In this document: piece after piece, positions 36,475 through 44,903 of the stretch
Layout: each line of letters opens with the position of its first letter
Numbering within the stretch: the stretch's first letter is position 1
DNA from: Streptomyces sp. SAI-127
GTDB taxonomy: Bacteria; Actinomycetota; Actinomycetes; Streptomycetales; Streptomycetaceae
DNA length: 64,000 bases
NCBI RefSeq assembly: GCF_029894425.1
Contig: NZ_JARXYJ010000003.1
Coordinates: 124,001 to 188,000 of the forward strand
Reading direction: 5' to 3'
Notes under the pieces: generated by a model
Told to the model about the DNA's origin: nothing
What the model saw: the letters and a program-made list of their open reading frames with translations, nothing else
Databases searched by the model: none
Position numbers and translations under genes: made by a program

Positions 36475-36672
36475 GACCTGGAGGCGGTTGTGGACGGTCG
36501 ACCAGGCACCGAACTCGGCGGGCATTTCCCGCCACTGCCCGCCCGTCCGAAATCGCCGCAGCACCCCCTCGAACTGCTGCCGCAGCCGCACCGAGTAGGG
36601 GCCATACTCGCCGATCGACAGGTACGTCTCGATGAACTCCCATTCTGCGTCGACCAGTTGCGCACGTGTCAT
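36475..36672 (-). mobile_element. IS5-family transposase N-terminal remnant
   Basis: From ATG 36672 the reading TRAQLVDAEWEFIETYLSIG, then GGQWREMPAEFGAWSTVHNR is the DUF4096-type N-terminus of an IS5 transposase. It breaks off near 36475, against the DUF1772 gene. It is complementary in content to the 5'-truncated IS5 relic at 4454, but on the opposite strand. Confidence 0.75.
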
Positions 36673-36764
36673 GCAAGACGATCCATCGGATCGAAGATCA
36701 GCGCGAGGGGGAAACCCGCTCATTGATCATGACCCTATACGCGCCCTAAGACTCAGTGCGGCGG

Positions 36765-37020
36765 TGACGTCCAGCGGGTGACGTCGGCGGGGGAGAGGTC
36801 GGGGCGGGCGGGTGCAGGCGTGCGGGGTGGCGCCACCGGCCGGCAGCGTCGCGGGCGACGTCGACGCCGACTTCCACCACCAGCTCGGGTTCCACCAGTG
36901 TGACGTCCAGCTTTTCCTGGCTGCCCCACGCGGCGGAGATCGACCAGCCTGTCCACGGATGACCCTGCCGCCCTCGAGCGAGCCGACCGGCGACCGCCGC
37001 AGATCCGCCGCGATCGCCGC
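36765..37020 (-). pseudogene. ATP-dependent DNA ligase C-terminal remnant
   Basis: Reads GHPWTGWSISAAWGSQEKLD, VTLVEPELVVEVGVDVARDA and GRWRHPARLH, the C-terminal end of actinobacterial LigC/LigD-type ATP-dependent ligases; the final LSPADVTRW is seen in a neighbouring frame. The nucleotidyltransferase domain with its active-site Lys is absent. Possibly once part of a local end-joining set with the Ku fragment at 41.8 kb. Confidence 0.6.
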
Positions 37021-37191
37021 GCGTCTTCGAATTGGTGGTGGTGCGCAGGGCCCAGACGACGGAGCCCAGGCAGGCCAGAGGGCAGCGTTGAACTCGGTCG
37101 CCTGATCGGGGTGCCAGTCGAGCGCGAGGACGGTGTGGTGTAGCGGCCGCGGTGGTGGTGTCCCGAGCGGTGCGCTGGATAGGTTGCTTTG

Positions 37192-37878
37192 ATGAAGCTG
37201 CCTGCGTACTGGATGACGCGTCCCGCTGCACCCTCGGACCGCAGAACGTTGGCATCCTTCGACCGACTGCTGGAGCAAGCGCTCGCGAACGGTCCCGATG
37301 AGCCCATCGACTACCGGATCCAGGCGCCGAAATGGCAGTTCCTCTGCCGTGCCGCAGACCGCGGCAGACTGCTGTTGCACGGCTCGGGCGATCCGGCGAT
37401 CAGCCGCTTCGAACCCCGGCAGCCGAACGACAGCAGCGAGTTCGGCAACCGTCGCGCGGTCTTCGCCGCCGGCGACGGGCTCTGGCCGATGTACTACGCG
37501 ATCCTGGACCGGGACCACCACCCGATGTCGTTGATCAATGGCTGCGCCCGCCTCGACAACGGCAGCGAGCGGCTCGGCGAGCCGCACTACTACTTCTCCA
37601 TCAGCGCGCGGGCGCTCAAGCAGCAGCCCTGGCGTCCCGGCACGGTGTACCTGCTGCCCGCCGACACCTTCGAGCTGCAGCCGCGGATGCGGGTCGGCGA
37701 TGTCTCGGTGCAGCCGGCCCAATGGGCAAGTCCCGTACCAGTGGCCCCTGTCGCCAAACTGGCCGTGCAGCCGGAAGACTTCCCGTTCCTGGACCAGATC
37801 CGCGGCCATGACGATGAGCGGGTCAGGACCCGTGCCGCCACGGACCCGGATGGCTTCCCCTGGCATGACGAGGCGTGA
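37192..37878 (+). CDS. uncharacterised protein (228 aa)
   Basis: A 228-residue soluble protein from ATG 37192 with good coding bias. The stretch LLHGSGDPAISRFEPRQPND and RRAVFAAGDGLWPMYYAILD looks conserved and recalls small actinobacterial proteins that open with a His-Gly-Ser pocket, superficially like ADP-ribosyl-handling folds; I do not claim that activity. No signal peptide or membrane segment. It stands alone after the ligase remnant. Confidence 0.55.
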   Translation: MKLPAYWMTRPAAPSDRRTLASFDRLLEQALANGPDEPIDYRIQAPKWQFLCRAADRGRLLLHGSGDPAISRFEPRQPNDSSEFGNRRAVFAAGDGLWPMYYAILDRDHHPMSLINGCARLDNGSERLGEPHYYFSISARALKQQPWRPGTVYLLPADTFELQPRMRVGDVSVQPAQWASPVPVAPVAKLAVQPEDFPFLDQIRGHDDERVRTRAATDPDGFPWHDEA

Positions 37879-38259
37879 GGCTTGCGTCACGGCGCGGCTG
37901 AGACTCCTTGGGTCTGAGACACAGATACAGGTCACATAACACCGCCGAACGCGGTCGCGTCCGGTAGCTGCACGATGCCGGCCACGATCTCCGGAAACGA
38001 TGCCGCCATCTCAGTGCCTCGCCTCGAGCGCAGCACCACCCGGCCCGCGTCGACGGACAACAGAGCCCTAAACCCGTCCCACTTCGGTTATGCGCTGTTG
38101 AGCTGTCCACGAACTATCGTCCAGCGCCATGCGGAGGCCCGACCGAGCAGCGCGCAAGCAATTCGTCCGGCAGTTATGGGGACGCCGAGCGATGGACAAC
38201 CCGTCGCGCACCGGCAGCATCACCGTGTTCACCCGCTCACCGTCCGTGATGCAGGTCGT
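37879..38259. other. intergenic stretch without recognised gene
   Basis: Lies between two convergent genes. No coding pattern, strong hairpin or repeat is seen. Confidence 0.4.
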
Positions 38260-38952
38260 TCAGCCGCCGGAGCCCGGGCCATAGAGCGCAGCGATGTCTT
38301 TGGACGTCGCCCATCGGCTGTAGGTGGGCGACTGAGGGCAGCCCTCGGGCGAGTCCTGCCACTGCTCCTGCCGTCCGTACGGCAGGACGTCGATCAGGGG
38401 GAAGGTGTGACTGAGCTGTTCGGTGCCGCGGCCGTTGGTGTGCCAGGTGCGATAGACGGTGTCGCCGTCGCGCAGGAACACGTTGACCGCGAATCCTGCG
38501 CCGGGCGGTGCACCGACGTCGGCCCCGAAGGAGCTGTTGGCAGTCGAGTACCACGTCATCTGGTTGCCGACCCGCCGCTGGTAGGCGAGTGCCTCTTTGA
38601 TCGGGCCCTGGGTGACGATGACGAATCGCGCATCGTAGTTGTCCAGGAACTCCAGGCGGGTGTACTGCGAGGTGAACCCCGTGCAGCCCGGGCACTGCCA
38701 TTCCTTGCCGGCGAACCACATGTGGTTGTAGACGATCAGTTGCCTCTTGCCTTCGAAGACGTCCGCCAGCCGAACGGGGCCGTCCTCGCCCTCCAGGGTG
38801 TAGTCGGGCATCTCGACCATCGGCAGGCGACGACGCTCGGCGGCGATGGCGTCAAGCTCCCGCGTCGCGGCCTTCTCCCGGGCACGCAGCGCATCCAGTT
38901 GGCGCTCCCAAGATGCGGCGTCGACGACGGGTGGTAGTGCGTGGGTGGTCAT
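38260..38952 (-). CDS. DUF899 thioredoxin-like protein
   Basis: A 230-residue DUF899 protein. Characteristic parts are VVDAASWERQLDALRAREKA near the N-terminus, LIVYNHMWFAGKEWQCPGCT with a CPGC redox-like pair, and FAVNVFLRDGDTVYRTWHTN. The fold is thioredoxin-like; the family is often linked to SnoaL-like stress genes but its reaction is not established. Cytoplasmic. It stands alone. Confidence 0.85.
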   Translation of the reverse strand: MTTHALPPVVDAASWERQLDALRAREKAATRELDAIAAERRRLPMVEMPDYTLEGEDGPVRLADVFEGKRQLIVYNHMWFAGKEWQCPGCTGFTSQYTRLEFLDNYDARFVIVTQGPIKEALAYQRRVGNQMTWYSTANSSFGADVGAPPGAGFAVNVFLRDGDTVYRTWHTNGRGTEQLSHTFPLIDVLPYGRQEQWQDSPEGCPQSPTYSRWATSKDIAALYGPGSGG

Positions 38953-39309
38953 GGTCCCTCACCGAACTCGTGTGCAGCTTTCGCTCGTGCAGAGGTAGAC
39001 CCCACCGGGCCCCGGAACTCATCGGCCCGAGCCGCCCTTCGGCGCTCGCGCGTCTCCGCATGGCGGGCAGATCCACGCGTCGAGGATGGACAGCGGACAG
39101 GGCAACCCCTGTCCATAACCTGGGCTCTCCCGCCCACCCGGGCAGCAGAGGCGGGTCGGACACTGGGGCGGCGAGCATCGGATCCGGCAGCATCCACGTC
39201 ACAGCCCCATGCCTTCCACCCGGTCTGTCCGTCCGCAAACCGTGCGTGCACACTCGACCACCGGCCCGACCACGGCTGGTCAGCGGGACGCGGTCGCCCG
39301 CCCGTAGCG
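38953..39309. other. intergenic stretch without recognised gene
   Basis: Contains the promoter side of the DUF899 gene at its left end. Nothing else recognised. Confidence 0.4.
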
Positions 39310-39519
39310 CTACGAGCCGGGCTCCTGGCGCAGGTCCAGGAAGAGGCGCAGCCGGACGCCGGGCTCGCGGACCGAACGTTCGCCCGGTGCGATCGCGTAG
39401 TTGGCGGCGAGCAGGTCTTGGACGGCGAAGGCGGTCGCATCGTTGGCGGCCGCGACTTCGACGACGGCCAGGCCCGGCTGTTCAACAGGCCTGTCATGGA
39501 TCGAGCTCATACCCGGCAT
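39310..39519 (-). CDS. DUF6207-family small protein
   Basis: A 66-69-residue protein; start at ATG 39510 or 39519. The pattern EQPGLAVVEVAAANDATAFA, LLAANYAIAPGE and the ending VRLRLFLDLRQEP matches the small Streptomyces family DUF6207, which often lies next to insertion sequences. Function unknown. Its 5' end touches the truncated IS110 gene. Confidence 0.65.
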   Translation of the reverse strand: MPGMSSIHDRPVEQPGLAVVEVAAANDATAFAVQDLLAANYAIAPGERSVREPGVRLRLFLDLRQEPGS

Positions 39520-39527
39520 GACGGAGT

Positions 39528-40088
39528 CGGCGCCAGCCGGAGGAGTTCGCGCGCCTCGGGTCGGCAGAGGCCGTTGCTCCAGTTGGCGAAGGCATCCAGG
39601 GCGGCGGGGTAGTACTTGCGCAGCAGGGACCGAAGTTGGTTAGCTGTCTGCTGACGGCTCCATGTCGCATCCTGCTGGGCGCGTGCGAGGACTGCGATGG
39701 CGCGGGCCAGGTCGCTGTCGTCAGGCAGCGGCCGGTGGGCATGCATGTCGGTGCGCGGGATGTTCGCCAGCACGAGGGCGTCGCCCGGGTCGGACTTCTT
39801 TCGCGAAACCGAGTGGCGGTCGCGATAGCGGGCGGCGGCCATCGGGTTGATCGCGAAGACCTGCCGCTTGCCGGTCCGCAGCGCTGCGACCAGCAGGCCA
39901 CGGGAGGTCTCGATGGCCACGGGTATCGGAGCTGCTTCTGTGTCGCCGTACTCGGCGAGCAGGTCCAGCAGGATCTTGTAGCCGACTGCGTCGTCGGTGA
40001 TGTGCCGTTTGGCCAGTAACTGGCCGCTGTCGTCGACCAGGGCAACGTCGTGTGTCCTTTCCGCCCAGTCGATGCCGCAGTAGATCAC
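39528..40088 (-). mobile_element. IS110-family transposase, 3'-truncated
   Basis: From GTG 40088 the N-terminal DEDD/RuvC-like domain is clear: IYCGIDWAERTHDVALVDDS with the first Asp, VAIETSRGLLVAAL with the Glu, and SRKKSDPGDALVLANI with the late Asp. The following helical part begins (RPLPDDSDLARAIAVLARAQ), but the frame ends near 39528 and the C-terminal Tnp_20 domain with its catalytic Ser is missing. IS110 elements use a bridge RNA from the flank; no intact flank can be recognised. Confidence 0.85.
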
Positions 40089-40709
40089 AGTGTTCTCTTT
40101 CCATGTTCGGGTGTTTGCCCTGGTCACGAGCGCATGCGGGCCACGCGGCGACCTAATTCCAGGTCTCAGCCGCAAGGCTGGACCAACGCCTCACCAGCCG
40201 TGTTCGTGGCACCAGCGCACCGCACGGGCTTCAGTCTGTGAGGGAGCTCAGCAAGCTCGTGCGCATTGAGAAGTCACCGTGCAGCGGGCTCGTCCCACCA
40301 ACACCAACGACGGATCAAGAGACGGGTGTTGACGCTCGACGCCTTACCTGAAGCTAGGAGCCAGGTGTGATGGACGCGCAGACAACGAGCGACACCGCTC
40401 TTACCGGACAGGCGTCCAGCGCCAGGCTGCGAGTAGGCATTCACCCGTCATCTGCGCGATCACCCGAGAAGAGCCCGCACGCCCTAACCAGAGGCTTTTG
40501 TGCATAGTCGGTCAGTGACCAGCTGTGGAAGCCGTGCTTCGGGTGGTGTTGGGTCGGATCGACCTGCAGGAGTGGGTGCGGTCATCCGGCTCGCGGCGGA
40601 CTCTTCGTGGACGACAATGAGGCGAACGTGACGGTCGCGGCCGTGCTGGGGATGCGGGGGGTGGGCTTCTGTTAGGCGGCGGGCCTGGAACGGGCGTTGG
40701 AGCCGCTGT
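40089..40709. other. long gap without recognised gene
   Basis: Just right of the IS110 start, so its left part may be former IS110 non-coding end. The rest shows no credible start with ribosome-binding site and no family resemblance on either strand. Confidence 0.4.
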
Positions 40710-41558
40710 TCACGTGAGCCTCCCGGAGGCGAGCAGCGCAACATGCGGGAGGAGCAGCTTCTCGTCTCTCTGGGGGAATTCGGCGCTGAGCCGTTCGTAC
40801 TCCGCACGGATCCGCGCGGTGGTCTCCAGGTCAGGCGGTGTGACGTACGCCGGCCTGAGGTAGAGCCGGTCGGCCAGCCCGCCCCACCACTCCCTGACAG
40901 TGGTCTCGTGGTTCCAGGTGACCTCGGTCGCCTCCGTTCGCGTGAACCCGGCCTCACCCAGCAGTTCCAGCATCCCGGCGGGCGTGCGGTCGAACTCCTC
41001 GTCCGCGTCGAGCGGTGGCAGGTCCCGCGGCTCATCGGGCGACGGCCGGTCCGGCGGCAGCACGATGCCGCCCGCCTCGCAGGCCCGTCCGAGAAGATTC
41101 TGACCGGCGCCGCGCCGTGCGCCCCACAGTGTCAGCGCGATCCGGCCGCCGGGCCGCAGCACGCGCCGCAGTTCGGCGAGGGAGGTCCGGGGGCGGTCGA
41201 GGCAGTCGATGACGAAGTTGGCGAGGACCACATCGAACTCGCCGTCAGCGAAAGGCAGTTCTGGCAAGGGATGGTTGGTGGCGTTGACCCCGCTGCCGCG
41301 CGCCTGCGCGATTCCGCCGGGATCGACGTCCACGCCCCGGACCCGGGCGCCACGGCGCTGTGCCCGCCTGGCCGCGGTCCCCGTCCCCGTGCCCGCATCG
41401 AGGACGTACATCCCCTCCGACACCCCAGCCGCATCCAGCAGCGCGTCGACCGGATGCGCGCACAGCCGGACGAAGCTTTCGCGGTACCGCTGGGCGTACA
41501 TGATCCACCGGCCCCACTCGGCACTGTCCAGGGCATCGGTCGCGCTCGTGTCCGTCAT
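40710..41558 (-). CDS. class I SAM-dependent methyltransferase
   Basis: A 282-residue methyltransferase. Motif I is YVLDAGTGTGTAARRAQRRG, motif II VRGVDVD, motif post-I FDVVLANFVIDCLDRP, and LRRVLRPGGRIALTLWG is typical of the UbiE/Methyltransf_11 type. The C-terminal half (MLELLGEAGFTRTEATEVTW) is the usual lid region. ATG 41558 is preferred over 41657 because a G-rich GGGGAG site lies before it and the extra N-terminus looks non-coding. Acceptor unknown. Confidence 0.8.
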   Translation of the reverse strand: MTDTSATDALDSAEWGRWIMYAQRYRESFVRLCAHPVDALLDAAGVSEGMYVLDAGTGTGTAARRAQRRGARVRGVDVDPGGIAQARGSGVNATNHPLPELPFADGEFDVVLANFVIDCLDRPRTSLAELRRVLRPGGRIALTLWGARRGAGQNLLGRACEAGGIVLPPDRPSPDEPRDLPPLDADEEFDRTPAGMLELLGEAGFTRTEATEVTWNHETTVREWWGGLADRLYLRPAYVTPPDLETTARIRAEYERLSAEFPQRDEKLLLPHVALLASGRLT

Positions 41559-41751
41559 CCCCCCAATCTCCCCGCGCAGAGGGCAGAGAACACCCGCGTG
41601 GCAGGCGCCCTCGCCGCGTTCTGCCCGCAGCGCCGACACGTCGGCGGGGAGTGTCAATCAGACACTCCCCGGAGCACGGGGCCGGGCGGGTCACTCAAGG
41701 CGCTCCACGTCCAGCTGAGGAAGTGGTCAACGGTCAACCGCAAACCCTGGC

Positions 41752-42333
41752 CACATCCGCATCGCGGAGGGCTACTACCTGGGGCCGGACGGGCAGGTGG
41801 CGGCGAAGCCGTACAAGCTGCTGCGCCAAGCCCTGGACAGGTCGTCGAAGGTCGCGATCGCCAAGTACGCCTGGAGCGGCCGGGAGCGCCTGGGCCTGCT
41901 GCGGCTGCGCGACGATGCGATCGTTCTGCACGCGATGCGCTGGCCCGATGAGGCCCGCGATCCGGCCGCCGTCGACCCGCCCAGCGAGACGGTGTCGGAG
42001 GAGGAGATCGAGCAGGCGCTCGTCCTCATCGACCGTATGACCCAGGACGACCTCGAGGGCTCCGAGTTCACCGACGCCCTGGCGAAGATCATCGAGGCGA
42101 AGCGGGAAGAGAAGCCCCTTCCCGAAGCCCCGGAGCCCGAGCAGCCGGGCAAGGTCCTCGATCTCATGGCCGCCCTCAACGAGTCCGTCCAGCAGGCCAA
42201 GGCCTCCCGCGGCGAAGGCGCCGATGTCCACGAGATGCCGAAGAAGAAGACCGCGAAGAAGCAGCCGGCCAAGAGGACGGCAGCGAAGAAGACCACGAAG
42301 AAGACGACCGCACGCCGATCACGCAGCGCCTGA
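41752..42333 (+). pseudogene. ku: Ku DNA end-binding protein, 5'-truncated
   Basis: The frame from His at 41752 gives the second half of bacterial Ku: RIAEGYYLGPDGQVAAKPYK, LLRQALDRSSKVAIAKYAWS, GLLRLRDDAIVLHAMRWPDE, then MTQDDLEGSEFTDALAKIIE and a Lys/Ala-rich tail (KKKTAKKQPAKRTAAKKTTK) typical of Streptomyces Ku proteins. The N-terminal third of the beta-barrel is missing and no start precedes the break. Intact Ku bridges double-strand ends for LigD-type ligases; this copy should be inactive. Confidence 0.85.
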
Positions 42334-42412
42334 GGCACCTTCTGCCAGCCCATGTGAAGGACCGCGCGGGGCCGCGGTCGGCTGTCATCTCTCGCCCGCG
42401 GCCCGGTGTCCC

Positions 42413-42450
42413 GTCTCAACGGAGTTTGACCAGTCTCACCGAAGTCTGAT
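42413..42450. repeat. left end motif pair
   Basis: GTCTCAACGGAGTTTGA at 42413 and GTCTCACCGAAGTCTGA at 42433, spaced 20 bases. They are inverted copies of the motif seen at the right end. Confidence 0.8.
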
Positions 42451-42500
42451 CGCCGCGCGGAGGGCTGCTCAGAGGAGCAATGAAGTCAGGCGGAGTGGAG

Positions 42501-42920
42501 TCATCCCCTCCGGCTCTCGGAGGCGGCGTCCCCGGCTCGCGCGGCGGCCGCCGCCTCCAACAGGGGCCAACCGTCGAGCTCCACCGCCCGGCGCTCGTCC
42601 GGTTGCCACCCGCGGGCCCGCGCCATGTCGAGCAGGGCCCGGACGGCGCCCGGCTCGTGCAAGTTCAGGTCTGCGCCCTGGGTGAAGCCCACGTCCCCGG
42701 AGCCGAAGGGAGCCCCGCCCGGGACGTACCGGCGGGGCCCGGCGGCAAAGACAATGCGCAGCGGACCACCGGTGCCGGCTGGCTGCGGGGACAGGGTGAG
42801 GATCTGGCGGCAGTCCACGGACCGGCCGTCGTGGTCCCTTCGGTGGCTGTGGCGCATCGTCCACATGTACATGCGCCCGTCGACGACCAGCCGGCGTGGC
42901 TTCTTCCAATGGCGAGGCAC
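42501..42920 (-). CDS. conserved hypothetical protein (cargo gene)
   Basis: A 139-residue protein from ATG 42920: basic start PRHWKKPRRLVVDGRMYMWT, then LRIVFAAGPRRYVPGG, LNLHEPGAVRALLDMARARG and WQPDERRAVELDGWPLLEAA. Proteins of this pattern are widespread in Streptomyces, often in several copies per genome, and have no known function. No signal peptide or membrane segment. It is the only gene between the repeated ends of the transposon-like element, which may explain its spread. Confidence 0.7.
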   Translation of the reverse strand: MPRHWKKPRRLVVDGRMYMWTMRHSHRRDHDGRSVDCRQILTLSPQPAGTGGPLRIVFAAGPRRYVPGGAPFGSGDVGFTQGADLNLHEPGAVRALLDMARARGWQPDERRAVELDGWPLLEAAAAARAGDAASESRRG

Positions 42921-42966
42921 ACGCCGAGGGTACGCGGCCTGATCTGCAAGACACCGCGAGCGTTGC

Positions 42967-43033
42967 TCAAAGTTCGATGAGACGAACAGGAGGCCGTCAA
43001 ACTTCGGTGAGACCGGTCAAGGTCCGATGAGAC
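42967..43033. repeat. right end motif, three copies
   Basis: TCAAAGTTCGATGAGAC at 42967, TCAAACTTCGGTGAGAC at 42997 and TCAAGGTCCGATGAGAC at 43017, with spacings of 30 and 20 bases. The orientation is opposite to the left pair. Confidence 0.85.
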
Positions 43034-43203
43034 AGGACACCCCGGTCGGCAGCTGCGTCACCGGCCGCGCTGAGCGAACCGGACCCTGAAGTGGTCTGTG
43101 TGTTGCGGGCGTTCTCGACTTTCTCTCGAAGCCGGCGTGGATCGAACGCTTCAGCATGCGGTTGTCGGGGGAGGCAGCAGAGGCCGCCGGAGGGACCGGT
43201 GGC

Positions 43204-43392
43204 ATGGGAGGTGGACGCATGCCACAGAAGAGCGTGTGGGGCGACTATGCGGAGAGCAGGGCGGACGCTGCGGCTGGCCGTGAGGGTGAGGAGAAGCAGA
43301 CGGACGCCATCGGGGAGGGGCCGGCCGCTGTCGCTTACGCCCTGCTCGATGTGGCCCACGCAATTCGCGAGCACACCGAAGCCACTCAGTAG
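43204..43392 (+). CDS. small hypothetical protein (62 aa)
   Basis: From ATG 43204, with GGAGGG about ten bases upstream: MPQKSVWGDYAESRADAAAG followed by an alanine-rich helix PAAVAYALLDVAHAIREHTE. A plausible small soluble protein with no family assignment. Confidence 0.45.
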   Translation: MGGGRMPQKSVWGDYAESRADAAAGREGEEKQTDAIGEGPAAVAYALLDVAHAIREHTEATQ

Positions 43393-43600
43393 CCGCCTCT
43401 GGCCGGGGGCCATCACGCGGCCGCTGCGATGCCAGGGGCATCAGTCGGCGGTGACCGGGGCCGTGGTCGTCTCCTACGACGGCCATCAGCGTCAGCTCCC
43501 TGGGGACACCGGCAACGAGCCGGTCAGTGACCTCGCGCTGGAAAGGCATGGACGGAGCTTGCCTGGCGCCGAGCCACCGGGACGCCGGCCTCCGCAGCTG

Positions 43601-43732
43601 CCGGAAACTTGCCTGGTGGTCCTCATCTGCGCGTCCGGTGCGGGCAAGTCCACGCTGGCCGGCACCTGGCCCGCCTCGCAGGTCCTCTCCCTGGACGTGA
43701 TGCGCGAGGCAGTGAGCGACGACTTCTCTGTC
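43601..43732 (+). pseudogene. P-loop kinase (polynucleotide-kinase-like) N-terminal scrap
   Basis: About 44 codons read CLVVLICASGAGKSTLAGTW, then PASQVLSLDVMREAVSDD. This is the start of AAA_33/polynucleotide-kinase-like enzymes: Walker A, then the LSLD..R..VSDD substrate/Mg block. The match ends abruptly after VSDD near 43723, and no start codon with ribosome-binding site precedes it. Confidence 0.6.
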
Positions 43733-43874
43733 AAGTTCACCGTGTTGAGCACGAGCTGACCTCTGAGGCGAAGGCTGCGGTGGTGTGCACTGATCAACAT
43801 CAGCGCGGGAAGCGACCTACGCTTGTGGGCGCATAGGCCCTGACCTGTTTCATTGGTGCCCCGTGGCGGGCCGG

Positions 43875-44261
43875 TCAGCCGGTGAAGGGTTCCAGGGCGA
43901 AGCGGCCGACCGCCACGAAGGCCGTCAGAGCGAGGTAGCCCCCGTCCGGCAGTGCGGCTTTGGGCTCGCCGTGGCGGACCCGCAGGATCACGGCGCCGGT
44001 CATGATCAGGGCCAGGCCGGCGGCCGCCAGCGGCACCAGGATCGGCGCGATGCCGAGTAGGGCGGGCAGGACGAGGCCCGCGGCGCCGAGGATCTCAAGT
44101 GCTCCGATGGCTTTGAGGGTGCAGGGCTTGAAGTCGAGGACCCAACGCGCGGCATCGGTCATCGCAGCCATCTTCTCCCGGGGGACGAACAGTTTCCCGG
44201 GGCCGGAGAACAGGAAGACGGCGGTCAGCAGGCCGGTGGTGATCCACAGTGCGGTGTTCAT
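43875..44261 (-). CDS. DoxX-family membrane protein
   Basis: A 128-residue protein with four hydrophobic helices (about residues 5-20, 48-66, 70-92 and 103-120) and the DoxX landmarks FLFSGPGKLFVPREKM and KAIGALEILGAAGLVLPAL. AAGGAC lies before ATG 44261. DoxX proteins act in membrane redox or detoxification complexes. It follows the carboxymuconolactone-decarboxylase-family gene and ECF41 sigma gene on the same strand, a known ECF41 neighbourhood. Confidence 0.85.
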   Translation of the reverse strand: MNTALWITTGLLTAVFLFSGPGKLFVPREKMAAMTDAARWVLDFKPCTLKAIGALEILGAAGLVLPALLGIAPILVPLAAAGLALIMTGAVILRVRHGEPKAALPDGGYLALTAFVAVGRFALEPFTG

Positions 44262-44302
44262 GAGTCTTGTCCTTGGCGATGTCTTCGGTGGCGGAGGCGG
44301 GC

Positions 44303-44331
44303 GGCGGACCCGGGGCCGTCCCGGGTCCGCC
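44303..44331 (-). terminator. 12-bp stem hairpin between AhpD-like and DoxX genes
   Basis: GGCGGACCCGGG pairs perfectly with CCCGGGTCCGCC around a five-base loop. It would terminate or attenuate the transcript between the AhpD-like gene (ends 44347) and DoxX (starts 44261). No U-tract, as usual in Streptomyces. Confidence 0.65.
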
Positions 44332-44346
44332 TGGGGGGTGCCCGTG

Positions 44347-44817
44347 TCAGCCGAACTGGCCGGGCTGGTACTCGCCGCCGGGCGTCCGGGTGATCACGTT
44401 CAGCCGGTTGAAGGCGTTGATCGCGCAGATCAGGGCCACCAGGGCCATGAGCTGGTCCTCGTCGAAGTGCTTCGCCGCGTTCGCCCACGCCTCGTCGGTG
44501 ACGCCGCTGGAGTCGGCGAGGCGGGTGCCCTGCTCGGTGAGTTCCAGCGCCGCCCGCTCCGCCTCGGTGTAGACGGTCGTCTCCCGCCACGCCCCGACCA
44601 GGTTGATCCGCACCTGGCTCTCGCCGGCGGCCGCCGCGTCCTTGGTGTGCATATCGAGGCAGCCGCCGCAGCCGTTGATCTGGCTGGCGCGGATCTTCAC
44701 CAGTTCCTGCACCGCTTTCGGCAGCGTCGAGTCGGTGATGACCGTGTTCGACGAGATGATGTACCTGGCCCACTTCGCCCCGACCTCGTTGGCCATGGGG
44801 TTGATCCGGGTTTCCAT
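44347..44817 (-). CDS. carboxymuconolactone decarboxylase/AhpD-family protein
   Basis: A 156-residue AhpD-like protein. The redox motif NGCGGCLDMHTKDA supplies Cys50, Cys53 and His57 as in alkylhydroperoxidases, after LVKIRASQI. Most such proteins reduce peroxides with thiols rather than decarboxylate. ATG 44817 has AAGGAG before it, and an ECF41-type promoter lies about 40 bases upstream. With the SnoaL-tailed sigma factor upstream it forms the typical ECF41 pair. Confidence 0.88.
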   Translation of the reverse strand: METRINPMANEVGAKWARYIISSNTVITDSTLPKAVQELVKIRASQINGCGGCLDMHTKDAAAAGESQVRINLVGAWRETTVYTEAERAALELTEQGTRLADSSGVTDEAWANAAKHFDEDQLMALVALICAINAFNRLNVITRTPGGEYQPGQFG

Positions 44818-44855
44818 CGCGGTCTCCTTCGTCTTCCGGATGCTTGCACCCCTAC

Positions 44856-44882
44856 GACGAAGCCCCTCGCGAAGACGTAACA
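44856..44882 (-). promoter_or_regulatory. ECF41-type promoter of AhpD-like gene
   Basis: On the minus strand TGTTAC is followed by CGTC, with 17 bases between GTTAC and CGTC. The sigma gene's own upstream region has the same elements at the same spacing. This fits the published ECF41 pattern (TGTCACA-like -35, CGTC -10). Confidence 0.6.
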
Positions 44883-44903
44883 ACCCCATGCGCGCGACGT
44901 GTT

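Larger units (their letters stand above)
42407..43039. mobile_element. mini-transposon-like element with repeated end motifs
   Basis: The left end (TGTCCCGTCTCAACGGAG, 42407 on) and, on the other strand, the right end (TGTCCTGTCTCATCGGAC, ending 43039) are imperfect inverted repeats. Each end carries further copies of a 17-bp motif, TCAAACTTCGGTGAGAC: two at the left (inverted) and three at the right. Multiple transposase-binding repeats at both ends are known from Tn7- and Tn552-like transposons. CCCGG occurs directly outside the left end and one base beyond the right end, a possible target duplication. No transposase gene is inside; the only cargo is the gene at 42501-42920. Confidence 0.65.
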
